64,000 nucleotides of DNA from Salinibacter sp. 10B (GTDB taxonomy: Bacteria; Bacteroidota; Rhodothermia; Rhodothermales; Salinibacteraceae). The notes beneath the pieces are model-generated. The model was not told where the DNA came from, ran no database searches, and worked only from the letters and a program-made list of their open reading frames with translations. Made by a program: the position numbers and the translations under genes. Shown piece after piece: positions 44,602-53,185 of this stretch (position 1 is the first letter of the stretch; each line of letters opens with the position of its first letter). The stretch is from positions 594,065 through 658,064 of the forward strand of contig NZ_MQWC01000004.1 in NCBI RefSeq assembly GCF_002954405.1, written 5' to 3'.

Positions 44602-45294
44602 ATGTCCCTTTCCGCTGACACCCCTGTTGCCGAACTCGTGACCGACCAGCCGGGTCGTGCCCGCATTTTCGAAGAATTAGGCATCGATTACTGTTGCGGG
44701 GGCGACCACTCTCTGGCCGAGGCCTGTCGGAAAAATGACCTCGACCCTGAGACTGTGGTCCGCATGTTGAATGCCACCGTGCAGTCTGGGACCTCCCCCT
44801 CAAAGGACTGGACCAAAGCATCTCTTGGCTCCCTGATGGACCATATCGTCGAGACGCACCACGACTATCTACGGAGCGAGTTGCCCCGACTGGAGCAGTT
44901 GCTCTCTCGGGTGGTGCAGGCACATGGGACCGAGGTGCCCTGGCTGGACCCAACGCTGGAGGTTTTTCAGACGCTCAAGCTGGATCTCGAGACGCACATG
45001 ATGAGCGAGGAGGAACGGGTCTTTCCCTCCATCCGCGCCCTGACGACAGATGGGGATGCTCCCGAAACCGGCCTGGATGAGAATGGGATCGACAAGATGA
45101 TTCGTGAACACGATGATGCCGGAACGGCTCTGGAGCGTCTTCGCGACCTCACGAACGGGTTTACCCCTCCCGCGGGGGCGTGCCCAAAATTCCGGGCCGC
45201 ACTGGACGGGCTCGACGAACTGGAAACGGATATGCACCAACACGTCCACAAGGAAAACAACATCCTCTTCCCTCGCGCCCGCGCTCTGGCGTGA
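44602..45294 (+). CDS. ytfE: RIC/YtfE-type di-iron Fe-S cluster repair protein
   Basis: A 230-residue protein with the N-terminal ScdA_N domain (LVTDQPGRARIFEELGIDYCCGGDHSL, the Cys-Cys pair at about 31-32) and a C-terminal hemerythrin-like di-iron domain. The ligands are in DHIVETHHDYL, LETHMMSEEERVFP, IREHDDAG and HQHVHKENNILFP. It repairs Fe-S clusters damaged by NO and may reduce NO at the di-iron site. Its gene is a frequent member of NsrR regulons, which fits the Rrf2 gene 135 bp upstream. It has its own AT-rich upstream region. Confidence 0.93.
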   Translation: MSLSADTPVAELVTDQPGRARIFEELGIDYCCGGDHSLAEACRKNDLDPETVVRMLNATVQSGTSPSKDWTKASLGSLMDHIVETHHDYLRSELPRLEQLLSRVVQAHGTEVPWLDPTLEVFQTLKLDLETHMMSEEERVFPSIRALTTDGDAPETGLDENGIDKMIREHDDAGTALERLRDLTNGFTPPAGACPKFRAALDGLDELETDMHQHVHKENNILFPRARALA

Positions 45295-45420
45295 TCGAAT
45301 GCGCCCCCACGTCGGGATCTCCTCCACACCGCGCCCCGACCTCGCCCCACTGAAGGGCCGCCGCGGGCTCTTGTTCTTGAGCCTGGATGTCCATCGCCGC
45401 ACTCATCAACCGCCGGTTCC

Positions 45421-46809
45421 ATGCAGACGGACCTTTCAATTGATCTCGACCTCATCCGCCGCTACAACCAACCGGGCCCGCGGTACACGAGCTACCCGAC
45501 AGCCCCGCACTTCACCGACGAGTACGGCACGGAGGCCTTCCGCCGGGACCTCTCAGAGGCCTCCTCGAACACGCCACTCTCCCTGTACCTGCACCTTCCC
45601 TTTTGTCAGTCGCTGTGCTACTACTGCGGCTGTCACATGAAGGTGACACAGAATCCGGAGACGATCGAAACGTACCTTACGGCCCTCAAGCAAGAGATTG
45701 ACCAATTGGCGGCCGCGGTGGACACGTCTCGTCCCGTCGTGCAAATGCACTGGGGAGGCGGCACCCCCACGTATCTGTCCCCCGACCAAATCCGGGACCT
45801 CGGCGCACATCTCCGGCATCGATTTTCGTTTGCGTCAGACGCGGAGATCAGTCTGGAAGCGGACCCACGAACAGTAACGGCGGAGCGCATGGCAGCGGCC
45901 GCCTCGGTGGGCTTCAACCGAGTCAGCTTCGGGGTGCAGGACGTGAACCGAGAGGTGCAAGAGGCCATCAACCGGGTACAACCGATCGCGATGGTTGAAG
46001 AGGCCGTGGGGTGGGCACGGGAGTACGACTATAACGGAGTAAATGTCGATCTCATCTACGGACTCCCTCATCAGACGCTCGACCGTTTCGACCGCACGCT
46101 CGACGTGACGCAGCGTCTGGCGCCGGACCGCATCGCCGTCTACAGCTATGCTCACGTCCCGTCCATCAAAAACCACCAGCGAGTCATCGATCAGGAGGCG
46201 CTGCCGTCGCCCGACGAAAAGTTGCGTCTCTTCGAACGGGCTCTGGAGCGCCTCACCGGAAGCCAAAATGGGCGCGCCTACCGATTTATCGGCATGGACC
46301 ACTTCGCGCGCCCCGATGATCCGCTGTCGGTGGCGCAGGACGAGGGCACCCTCCACCGCAACTTTCAGGGCTACTCCACGCGTGCCGGCGCCGAAATTCT
46401 GGCGCTGGGCATCTCCGGCATCAGTCAACTGAGCGGAGCCTACGCACAAAATGTGAAGGCCTTTCCGGCGTACTACGATCGGATCGAGAGCGACCGCCTC
46501 GGAACCTACCGGGGATACCGGCTCACTTCCGAGGACCGACTGCGCCGACACGTAATCATGCAGCTTATGTGTCACTTCCACCTGCAAAAGGCCGACATTG
46601 AAGAACGCTTTGCGGTTGACTTCGATCGTCGATTCGCCTCGGCTCTTGAATGGCTGAAACCAATGGAGGGAGACGGGCTCGTGACGCTTACCCCCGAGGC
46701 CATTCACGTGCGCCCAGAAGGCCGACTTCTCATCCGCAACATTGCGATGGCCTTCGATGCCTACTGGAGAACCGACGAGGAGCAGCCCGTCCACGCGCAA
46801 ACCGTTTGA
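45421..46809 (+). CDS. hemN: oxygen-independent coproporphyrinogen III oxidase
   Basis: A radical-SAM enzyme that converts coproporphyrinogen III to protoporphyrinogen IX without O2. The 462-residue protein carries HLPFCQSLCYYCGCH (Cys62, Cys66, Cys69 bind the [4Fe-4S]), GGGTPTYLSPDQI and the HemN C-terminal domain (AEILALGISGISQLSG). Length and the YNQPGPRYTSYPTAP start are typical of true HemN rather than HemW. Grouping with NO respiration genes suggests heme supply under low oxygen. It follows ytfE by 126 bp. Confidence 0.95.
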   Translation: MQTDLSIDLDLIRRYNQPGPRYTSYPTAPHFTDEYGTEAFRRDLSEASSNTPLSLYLHLPFCQSLCYYCGCHMKVTQNPETIETYLTALKQEIDQLAAAVDTSRPVVQMHWGGGTPTYLSPDQIRDLGAHLRHRFSFASDAEISLEADPRTVTAERMAAAASVGFNRVSFGVQDVNREVQEAINRVQPIAMVEEAVGWAREYDYNGVNVDLIYGLPHQTLDRFDRTLDVTQRLAPDRIAVYSYAHVPSIKNHQRVIDQEALPSPDEKLRLFERALERLTGSQNGRAYRFIGMDHFARPDDPLSVAQDEGTLHRNFQGYSTRAGAEILALGISGISQLSGAYAQNVKAFPAYYDRIESDRLGTYRGYRLTSEDRLRRHVIMQLMCHFHLQKADIEERFAVDFDRRFASALEWLKPMEGDGLVTLTPEAIHVRPEGRLLIRNIAMAFDAYWRTDEEQPVHAQTV

Positions 46810-46815
46810 CGATTG

Positions 46816-46862
46816 CGTATTTCGTGGAGCGCAGGCTAAACCGTGTCGGAGCACGAAATACG
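46816..46862 (+). repeat. inverted repeat after hemN
   Basis: Perfect 11-bp arms CGTATTTCGTG and CACGAAATACG enclose 25 nt, 7 bp after the hemN stop. A further GAAATACG follows a few bases on. It lies between hemN and the glycine-oxidase-like gene and lacks a T-run. It could be a terminator of the NO cluster or a repeat relic. Confidence 0.5.
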
Positions 46863-46912
46863 GAATTCGAAATACGTACGATCTACTCTCGTCCATAGCA
46901 CTTTTTTCCTCA

Positions 46913-48058
46913 ATGCCCCCCTCCTCAGACGCTGAAAATCCGGTTCTTATCGTCGGCGCCGGCACCATCGGCCTCTCCATTGGCTGGGAATTAGCACGCG
47001 CCGGAACGCCGGTGGAGATCTTCGATCGTGGGGAGCCGGGCCGCGGGGCTACGTGGAAGGCGGGCGGCATGCTCACGCCCGACGCCGAACTGCAGTTTGA
47101 GGAACCGGAGCTGTACCGGTTGAATCACGAAAGCCTGCGGCGCTGGCCGTCGTTTGTGGAGACGCTGGAGGATGCAACCGGAATCGACCTGGGCTTTCGT
47201 ACGGAGGGCACGCTCACTGTGGCCCCCGATGAGGATAGTGCCGCCGCAATGGAGCGCGTCTACCGCTACCAACAGAACATTGGCGCCGACGTGGACCGCC
47301 TGACAGGCGCTGAGGCACGCGACCGGGAGCCCTTTCTCGCTCCTCACGTGGCCGGAGCCGTGTATACCGACGATGCGCAGGTCGACAATCGGGCCCTCGT
47401 GCGCGCACTGGTCACGGGCATCGAGCAGCAGGGCGGGGCCCTCCACTCCCCCACGCGCATTGAGGCAGTAGAGCCGGATGCTCACTCCCCTGCCCTCCGG
47501 ACGGCCGCGGGAGAAAGAATCGAGGGACGACAGGTCATCATCGCGGCCGGAGCATGGTCGCGTCAAATCGACGGACTGGACGATGCGGTTCGTCCCCCCG
47601 TTCGTCCCGTCAAAGGCCAAATCATCGAGCTGGTGAGCCGTCCGACCTTCGACCTCCAGCACGTCGTTCGCGGGCCGGACGCCTACCTGGTCCCGAAGGC
47701 AGACGACCGTCTCCTCGTAGGAGCGACAAGTGAGGAGAAGGGCTTCGAGAAATCCGTGACGGGCGGTGGACTCTACCACCTTTTGGAAGGAGCTTTGGAG
47801 CTCGTGCCCGGAATTCGAGAACTCACGGTCCAGAATCTCGACGTCGGCCTTCGCCCTGGCACCCGCGACAATGCTCCCCTCCTCGGCCCCTCTGGTGCCC
47901 CCGGCGTGGTCTATGCCACGGGCCATTATCGACACGGCATCTTGCTTACCCCCGTTACCGCTCAGGAAATCACGACGTACGTCGAGTCCGGAACCGTCTC
48001 CGACTGGCTGGAGCCTTTCCTCCCCACCCGCTTCGCCGGCGCGGCCCCAACCGCCTGA
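46913..48058 (+). CDS. thiO: glycine oxidase / D-amino acid oxidase (ThiO-like)
   Basis: A 381-residue FAD amine oxidase. The Rossmann motif is VLIVGAGTIGLSIGWELARAG. ATWKAGGMLTPDAE, VKGQIIELVSR and the C-terminal ATGHYRHGILLTPVTAQ match ThiO, which makes iminoglycine for thiamin biosynthesis. No other thi genes are visible nearby, so an alternative sarcosine or D-amino acid role is possible. The start was set at MPPSSDAENP. It is followed by the NMO gene with 114 bp spacing. Confidence 0.85.
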   Translation: MPPSSDAENPVLIVGAGTIGLSIGWELARAGTPVEIFDRGEPGRGATWKAGGMLTPDAELQFEEPELYRLNHESLRRWPSFVETLEDATGIDLGFRTEGTLTVAPDEDSAAAMERVYRYQQNIGADVDRLTGAEARDREPFLAPHVAGAVYTDDAQVDNRALVRALVTGIEQQGGALHSPTRIEAVEPDAHSPALRTAAGERIEGRQVIIAAGAWSRQIDGLDDAVRPPVRPVKGQIIELVSRPTFDLQHVVRGPDAYLVPKADDRLLVGATSEEKGFEKSVTGGGLYHLLEGALELVPGIRELTVQNLDVGLRPGTRDNAPLLGPSGAPGVVYATGHYRHGILLTPVTAQEITTYVESGTVSDWLEPFLPTRFAGAAPTA

Positions 48059-48172
48059 CCCAGCGCGATGGGGTCTCGGTCATGACGTCCCCTCGAAAAG
48101 CTCTTCCGTACAGGCGTCCCGCCAGGACGCCCCAGCGGACCCATTTACTGTTCAGTTCAAGCCCCAATCCAT

Positions 48173-49660
48173 ATGTCCCGCGACACTCTCGATCCCTCTT
48201 CTCTTCCTTCCATCATCCAGGGCGGCATGGGCATCGGCGTCTCCTCCTGGCGCCTGGCCCGGCACGTGGCCCAGCGCGGCGAGATCGGCGTCGTGTCCGG
48301 CACCGCCATCGATTCGGTGATCATCCGTGAGCTGCAGGACGGCGATCCAAATGACCGGCGCCATGTGCTTCGCACGTATCCGGATGAGGACATTGTTGAT
48401 CATCTGCTCGACCGCTTCTACCGGCCCCAGGGGCGGGACGAGCAAGAGCCGTACGACCTCCTCCCCATCCACCAGTTCAACCCTAAGGTGAAGTCGCAGC
48501 GTATCCTGGCCGCAGCCACGTACACCGAGGTACGCATGGCATGCGAGGGGCACGACGGCCTCGTGGGCCTGAACTTGATGGCTGAGCTTAAGCGGTACTC
48601 GCTTCCCTGCCTCTACGGCGCCATGCTCGCAGGCGTGGACCTTGCCTTCATTGGGGCGGGCATTCCTCTCGACGAAGCGAAGCAAATTCCGAAGCTGGCG
48701 GCGGGAGAGCCGGCACAGCTACGACTGGATGTGGATACCACTCAGCTCGACGATCCCGACGGGCCGTATACCTACGATCTTGATCCTGCCGACCTCTTAG
48801 ACGCTCCGCCTTCTCTGGATCGTCCCTCCTTTTTCCCTATCATCTCGTCGGATGCCTTGGCCCGGATCATGGATGCCAAGCTGCCGGACGAGCACATCGA
48901 CGGCTGGGTGGTAGAGGGGCCGGTCGCCGGGGGACACAACGCTCCCCCTCGCAACAAGCAATACGAGGACGACGACACCCCCATCTACGACGAGAAAGAT
49001 GTGGCGGACCTCGATCGCATCCGCGGCCTGGGCAAGCCTTTCTACCTGGCAGGCGGATACGGCTCCCCGGAGGGCCTCCAGTTTGCCCACGACGTGGGTG
49101 CTACCGGAATCCAGGTCGGATCTCTTTTTTCCCTTACCGACGAATCGGGCTATCCCGACGATATGACGCGGAAGCTCATTCGCGGCCTCCATTCCGGAAA
49201 TGTCACCGTACGCACGGACGGACGGGTGTCCCCCACGGGCTTTCCCTTCAAGGTGCTCACCCTCTCGGGCACACTCGCCGAGGAGGATCGGGCCCAGCAG
49301 CGGTCGCGCATCTGCGATCTCGGGTACCTAAGGACCCCCTACGTTGACGAAAAAGGGCGCCTCCTGGGCCGTTGCCCGGCCGAACCGGTGGACGACTACC
49401 TGCGAAAAGGGGGCGATGAAGCCGACACAGACGGCCGGAGTTGTCTCTGCAATGCCCTTATGGCGAACATCGGACTTCCTCAGTACCGCAACGATTACAC
49501 CGAGCTCCCCCTTTACACCGGCGGCGATGCCCTTCTCAATCTCCCGCTGGGCTCAGTAGAAACACCGCAGTACGACGCCGACGACGTGCTCGATTACCTG
49601 TACGGCAATCGGCCGACTCTATACGACACCGTTGGAACGGCCTCGGCGAAGGTGTCGTGA
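48173..49660 (+). CDS. nitronate monooxygenase family flavoprotein
   Basis: A 495-residue FMN TIM-barrel enzyme. IIQGGMGIGVSSWRLARHVA and VVSGTAIDSV at the start, VGLNLMAEL, VEGPVAGGHNAPP (FMN site), FYLAGGYGSPEGL and ATGIQVGSLFSLTDESGYP are conserved. It is longer than typical nitronate monooxygenases (about 330-380 aa), with an extra C-terminal domain containing CLCNALMANIG. In this respect it resembles the PfaD-like or larger NMO groups. The substrate is uncertain; nitroalkane detoxification or a reductase role are both possible. Confidence 0.87.
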   Translation: MSRDTLDPSSLPSIIQGGMGIGVSSWRLARHVAQRGEIGVVSGTAIDSVIIRELQDGDPNDRRHVLRTYPDEDIVDHLLDRFYRPQGRDEQEPYDLLPIHQFNPKVKSQRILAAATYTEVRMACEGHDGLVGLNLMAELKRYSLPCLYGAMLAGVDLAFIGAGIPLDEAKQIPKLAAGEPAQLRLDVDTTQLDDPDGPYTYDLDPADLLDAPPSLDRPSFFPIISSDALARIMDAKLPDEHIDGWVVEGPVAGGHNAPPRNKQYEDDDTPIYDEKDVADLDRIRGLGKPFYLAGGYGSPEGLQFAHDVGATGIQVGSLFSLTDESGYPDDMTRKLIRGLHSGNVTVRTDGRVSPTGFPFKVLTLSGTLAEEDRAQQRSRICDLGYLRTPYVDEKGRLLGRCPAEPVDDYLRKGGDEADTDGRSCLCNALMANIGLPQYRNDYTELPLYTGGDALLNLPLGSVETPQYDADDVLDYLYGNRPTLYDTVGTASAKVS

Positions 49661-49756
49661 CCACGGGGAAACATTCTGCCGTCCCTATTGCGTCTCCGCA
49701 ACTGCCCCCCGATGTTTTGGGGAGTACCGCAATGGACGTCAATTTCTCCGGTTCTC

Positions 49757-51055
49757 ATGGCTGATTCGATCACGACCCTTTCGACTGCGGAGTTCGCCCG
49801 CCGCGTAGAGGCTCCCAACCACAATATTCTTGACGTGCGCCCAATGGCTGCCTACAATGGATGGCAGCTGAATGGGGAGCCTCGCGGGGGGCACGTGCCC
49901 GGGGCCAAAAGTATTCCGCAACACTGGACCCAGTATATGGACTGGGTGGAGGTTCCCGACGAGAAGGAGTTGGACGAAGCCACTCCGATCACCGTGTACG
50001 GGCACACCGTTGAGGCCCCCGAAGCGATGGCTGACAACTTGGCCCGTCTGGGATACGAGAACATCAGCCTCTACCCCGACTTCGTGGAAGAATGGACGGC
50101 TGACCCCAATCGCCCCCTCCGCCGCCTCGACCGCTACCGGCAGCTTGTGCCCCCTGCCTGGGTGCGAGATCTCATTCACGGCAACGCGCCCGACGGGTAC
50201 GATGGAGAAGAATACGTGCTCTGTCATGCGCACTTCAACGACCGATCGGATTACGACAACGGTCACATTCCCGGGGCAATCCCCCTCAACACGAACCGGC
50301 TCGAATCGCCGGAGACCTGGAACCGGCGCTCACCGGCAGAGCTTAAAACTGCGCTCGAAGAGTTGGGCATTCGTCACGACACCACCGTGGTCCTCTATGG
50401 TCGATTCTCACACCCGACCTACGAGCAAGAGCATCCCGCCCAGAGCGCCGGCCACCTGGGGGCAATGCGCTGCGCCGCCATCATGCTCCACACAGGTGTT
50501 GAGGACGTTAAAATCCTCAATGGCGGCATGAATCGATGGGAATCGACCGACTATGCCGTGTCGACTGACTTAACCTCCCCCACCCCGGTGGACGACTTCG
50601 GTGTGGAGGTGCCTGCTCATCCTGAATACATGGTGGATCTGCCGAAGGCACAATCGCTTCTCGATGCCGAGGACGGCGAACTCGTAAGCGTTCGCAGTTG
50701 GACGGAGTTCATCGGGGAGTGGAGTGGCTACCACTACATCGATGAAACCGGTCGTATTCCCGGCGCGATCTTCGGCAATTGTGGCAGCGATGCGTACCAC
50801 ATGGAGAATTACCGCAACTTCGACTACACGACGCGGGAGTTTCCGGAGATTGCCGAGAAATGGATAGAGGGCGGCATCACGCCCGACAAGCACATTGCCT
50901 TCTACTGTGGCACGGGCTGGCGGGGCAGCGAGGCCTTCATGAATGCGTATCTCATGGGCTGGCCACGGATCTCTGTCTACGACGGCGGCTGGTACGAATG
51001 GGCCCACCATCCGGATACGCCGACCGCGACCGGGCCTCCCACTACCCCCGCGTAA
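49757..51055 (+). CDS. sulfurtransferase with three rhodanese domains
   Basis: A 432-residue protein with three rhodanese-like modules (about 1-115, 145-285, 305-425). Only the last has the active-site Cys (Cys384 in FYCGTGWRGSEA). The corresponding loops of the first (VYGHTVEA) and second (LYGRFSHP) lack it. So one catalytic and two regulatory or structural modules are present. The product could provide persulfide sulfur or act in thiosulfate metabolism. The start codon is 96 bp after the NMO stop. Confidence 0.88.
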   Translation: MADSITTLSTAEFARRVEAPNHNILDVRPMAAYNGWQLNGEPRGGHVPGAKSIPQHWTQYMDWVEVPDEKELDEATPITVYGHTVEAPEAMADNLARLGYENISLYPDFVEEWTADPNRPLRRLDRYRQLVPPAWVRDLIHGNAPDGYDGEEYVLCHAHFNDRSDYDNGHIPGAIPLNTNRLESPETWNRRSPAELKTALEELGIRHDTTVVLYGRFSHPTYEQEHPAQSAGHLGAMRCAAIMLHTGVEDVKILNGGMNRWESTDYAVSTDLTSPTPVDDFGVEVPAHPEYMVDLPKAQSLLDAEDGELVSVRSWTEFIGEWSGYHYIDETGRIPGAIFGNCGSDAYHMENYRNFDYTTREFPEIAEKWIEGGITPDKHIAFYCGTGWRGSEAFMNAYLMGWPRISVYDGGWYEWAHHPDTPTATGPPTTPA

Positions 51056-51580
51056 TTCTGCTCCGAAGGCAATCAGTCGGCGTGAGAATCGCGTTAGCGA
51101 CTATTGCGAGTTGATCGTTTTGCAATTGAGGAATTGCCCTTCGGTACGGCCGTGAGGATACCAACGCCGGGAGCTCTATTCCGGTAGGAAGCAGGATTCC
51201 GTAGCGCCGTTGGAGTGTAGGATTGCAAAATTATCCGCCGGACGAGAGAGATGTCCCCGTTGTAGCGTCGTTGGAGTCCAACGACGCACAGAGGACATTG
51301 ACCTTTGTAGAAAACGACCAATCCAGTGTCACGGCCTGTCGGTCCTGCGATGAATCTCGTAACGACACAGTCCAAGGTGCTTCTAAGGCCATCCTTGACC
51401 GCGCCGACGATACGAGAGGGGTTTGCGTATTGCACCGCCGGACCTCCTGTCTGAAGTCTGCAGCAGGACTTGGTATGAGACACGCTTTGCAACGTGCTCG
51501 TTCCAACCATTCCGAAGCCCAGATGCACAGAGAAGCTGGGCATTCGATGTTCTTGAGCCCCCCTTCAGACGGGGCAGAAT
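51056..51580. other. structured intergenic region between rhodanese and ZIP genes
   Basis: The 525 bp hold no convincing gene; two overlapping open frames on opposite strands look like chance. It contains a pair of direct repeats GTAGCG(C/T)CGTTGGAGT (51201-51216 and 51262-51277) and a long hairpin at 51251-51298 (separate entry). It looks like insertion-sequence debris or a structured RNA. Confidence 0.5.
51251..51298 (+). repeat. 48-nt hairpin with perfect 10-bp inner stem
   Basis: GCGTCGTTGG and CCAACGACGC (51265-51287) form a perfect 10-bp stem with loop AGT. ATGTCC and GGACAT extend it at the outer ends (51251 and 51298). The inner sequence CCAACGACGC occurs again at 52464-52473, on the other side of the ZIP gene and in reverse orientation to the left arm. 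Confidence 0.6.
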
Positions 51581-52327
51581 CTAGACATGGAGGACGAAGT
51601 TCTGAAAGGCAAACAGAAAAGCAAACGCAAGGGTGACAGCCGTCCCAACGGTCGGCCCGGACGTGGTCTCAAGCGCATCCGGAATCAGTTCAGCAAACAC
51701 CATCCAGATCATAGCCCCCGCTGCGAGCCCCAACCCGACGGGCAAAAATGGCTCAAAGAAGAGCACAAACAGGAATGCAGGAAGTGCCATCAAGGGTTGT
51801 GGCAAACTGGTAAAAATGCTCCATCCTGCAGCCTTCCACAACGGCGTCCCTCGTGGAATGAGCACGAGACTGATCGCTAACCCTTCGGGAATATTGTGAA
51901 CGGCAATCGCGGCGGTGATAAACATTCCAAGCTCATCGCCCCCTCCAAAGGACACCCCCACGCCGACCCCCTCCGCGAACGAATGCGCCGTCATGACTCC
52001 TAGAATAAGTAAGGCCTTTCGCGCATCGGCCCCCGCCAACTCAGCAACGTCGTGGCCGTCCTGCGACTGAATCAGCGTATTGGCGAGAACGATGGCCGCA
52101 AGCCCCACGAGAATGCCGATGAGGGTTCGCGCCTCCCCCAGGGACGAGCCTTCAACCACCAGGCTATGGCTTGCGGCCAACATTAACCCTCCAGCCGCGG
52201 CATTAAAGACCCCGAGCCACCAATCGCTAAACTGCTGGACAAAAAGAAATGGCAGTGCGCCGAGGCCGGTCGTAATGGCCGTTACGCCGGCGGCTAGAAC
52301 GACCGTTAGTACGTTGGTCTCAATCAT
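51581..52327 (-). CDS. ZIP family metal transporter
   Basis: A 248-residue, about 8-TM divalent metal (Zn/Fe/Mn) permease of the inner membrane. The TM4-TM5 metal-binding motifs are visible: TAHSFAEGVGVGV and AVHNIPEGLAISL (HNxPEG). The start MIETNVLTVVLAAGVTA is used; a longer frame upstream lacks membrane character. The gene is downstream of the cytochrome c' and P1B-ATPase genes on the same strand, suggesting membership in a metal-homeostasis operon, though 279 bp separate it from the cytochrome gene. Confidence 0.9.
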   Translation of the reverse strand: MIETNVLTVVLAAGVTAITTGLGALPFLFVQQFSDWWLGVFNAAAGGLMLAASHSLVVEGSSLGEARTLIGILVGLAAIVLANTLIQSQDGHDVAELAGADARKALLILGVMTAHSFAEGVGVGVSFGGGDELGMFITAAIAVHNIPEGLAISLVLIPRGTPLWKAAGWSIFTSLPQPLMALPAFLFVLFFEPFLPVGLGLAAGAMIWMVFAELIPDALETTSGPTVGTAVTLAFAFLFAFQNFVLHV

Positions 52328-52606
52328 CGTGCCGTCGTGAATATCAGTCGTTTCGGAATGAAGTGTGATACCAAATCTGGATGCAGGCGTCAGGTACGGA
52401 CAGGCGTCCTTCGTTCGCAGAGGGCGGCCTGAAGGTGCGAGGGTCTTAGCACCGCTGAACGCCAACGACGCTGCAGATCATTTCATGCCTGGCCTCATGC
52501 ACCCGACTTGGGTGGATGCCCTACCCCGCAGAACGCCGTTCGCAAAGACGGCGATTTCTGTGCGGGACGGAGTTCGGAAATGGACAATCATCTTCGATCG
52601 ACGGTA

Positions 52607-53089
52607 TTATTTCGCCAGTACCGGCTGGAGTTGATCGCGGTAGGCCGTATGACAGCCCACACATCCGTCCCGGATCCGTGTGTATTTCTTTAGCACGCCC
52701 GACCAGTTGCGCGCTTCCGCCGCACTGACCAGTTCAGTGGCCGTTGTGTGAACGGTTTTGTCAAATCGGACGAAGTTCTGAAATTCGGCCCCAAGGGTCT
52801 TCTTGATTTTGGCAATCTGAGCGGGCGGAATCTTCGGGTGATTGGCAATAGACGCTGCCCCCTGCTGAATCAGATCGTACTCCTCGTGCCAAATGCCGGT
52901 ATTGATTCGGGCCATGTCCTGGGCAAGCCCCACCATCAAGAGGCGCAACGGCTTCGTGTCAACGGTATCGGACGAGGTGACCGGTTCCCTCGGTTTTATA
53001 GGTTGTGTGGCGGAAAATAACGTCCCTCCAATCAACAGAAGTGCAACGGGAAAGAAAAGCGGCAGCCAGAATCGAGAATCAATACGCAT
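52607..53089 (-). CDS. cytochrome c'-type heme protein
   Basis: A 160-residue periplasmic protein. A single N-terminal hydrophobic segment (residues 8-28) is signal or anchor. The remainder is a helical bundle with one heme motif CVGCH (Cys143, Cys146, His147) near the C-terminus, as in cytochromes c'. They often bind NO and protect from nitrosative stress, which fits the neighbouring nir genes. It is 96 bp downstream of the P1B-ATPase gene on the same strand. Confidence 0.87.
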   Translation of the reverse strand: MRIDSRFWLPLFFPVALLLIGGTLFSATQPIKPREPVTSSDTVDTKPLRLLMVGLAQDMARINTGIWHEEYDLIQQGAASIANHPKIPPAQIAKIKKTLGAEFQNFVRFDKTVHTTATELVSAAEARNWSGVLKKYTRIRDGCVGCHTAYRDQLQPVLAK

Positions 53090-53185
53090 GAGATTGAAAT
53101 ACTAGAGTTTATGGAGTCGAAGAGGTTGTGAAACGACACACAAAAGGACAGCGGAGGAGCCGACAGCCAAACGCAGATGCTGTCG

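Noticed and set aside
51094-51636. Two overlapping open frames on opposite strands before the ZIP gene
   Set aside because: They lack domains and a ribosome-binding site, contain the hairpin and repeats, and contradict each other; treated as non-coding.
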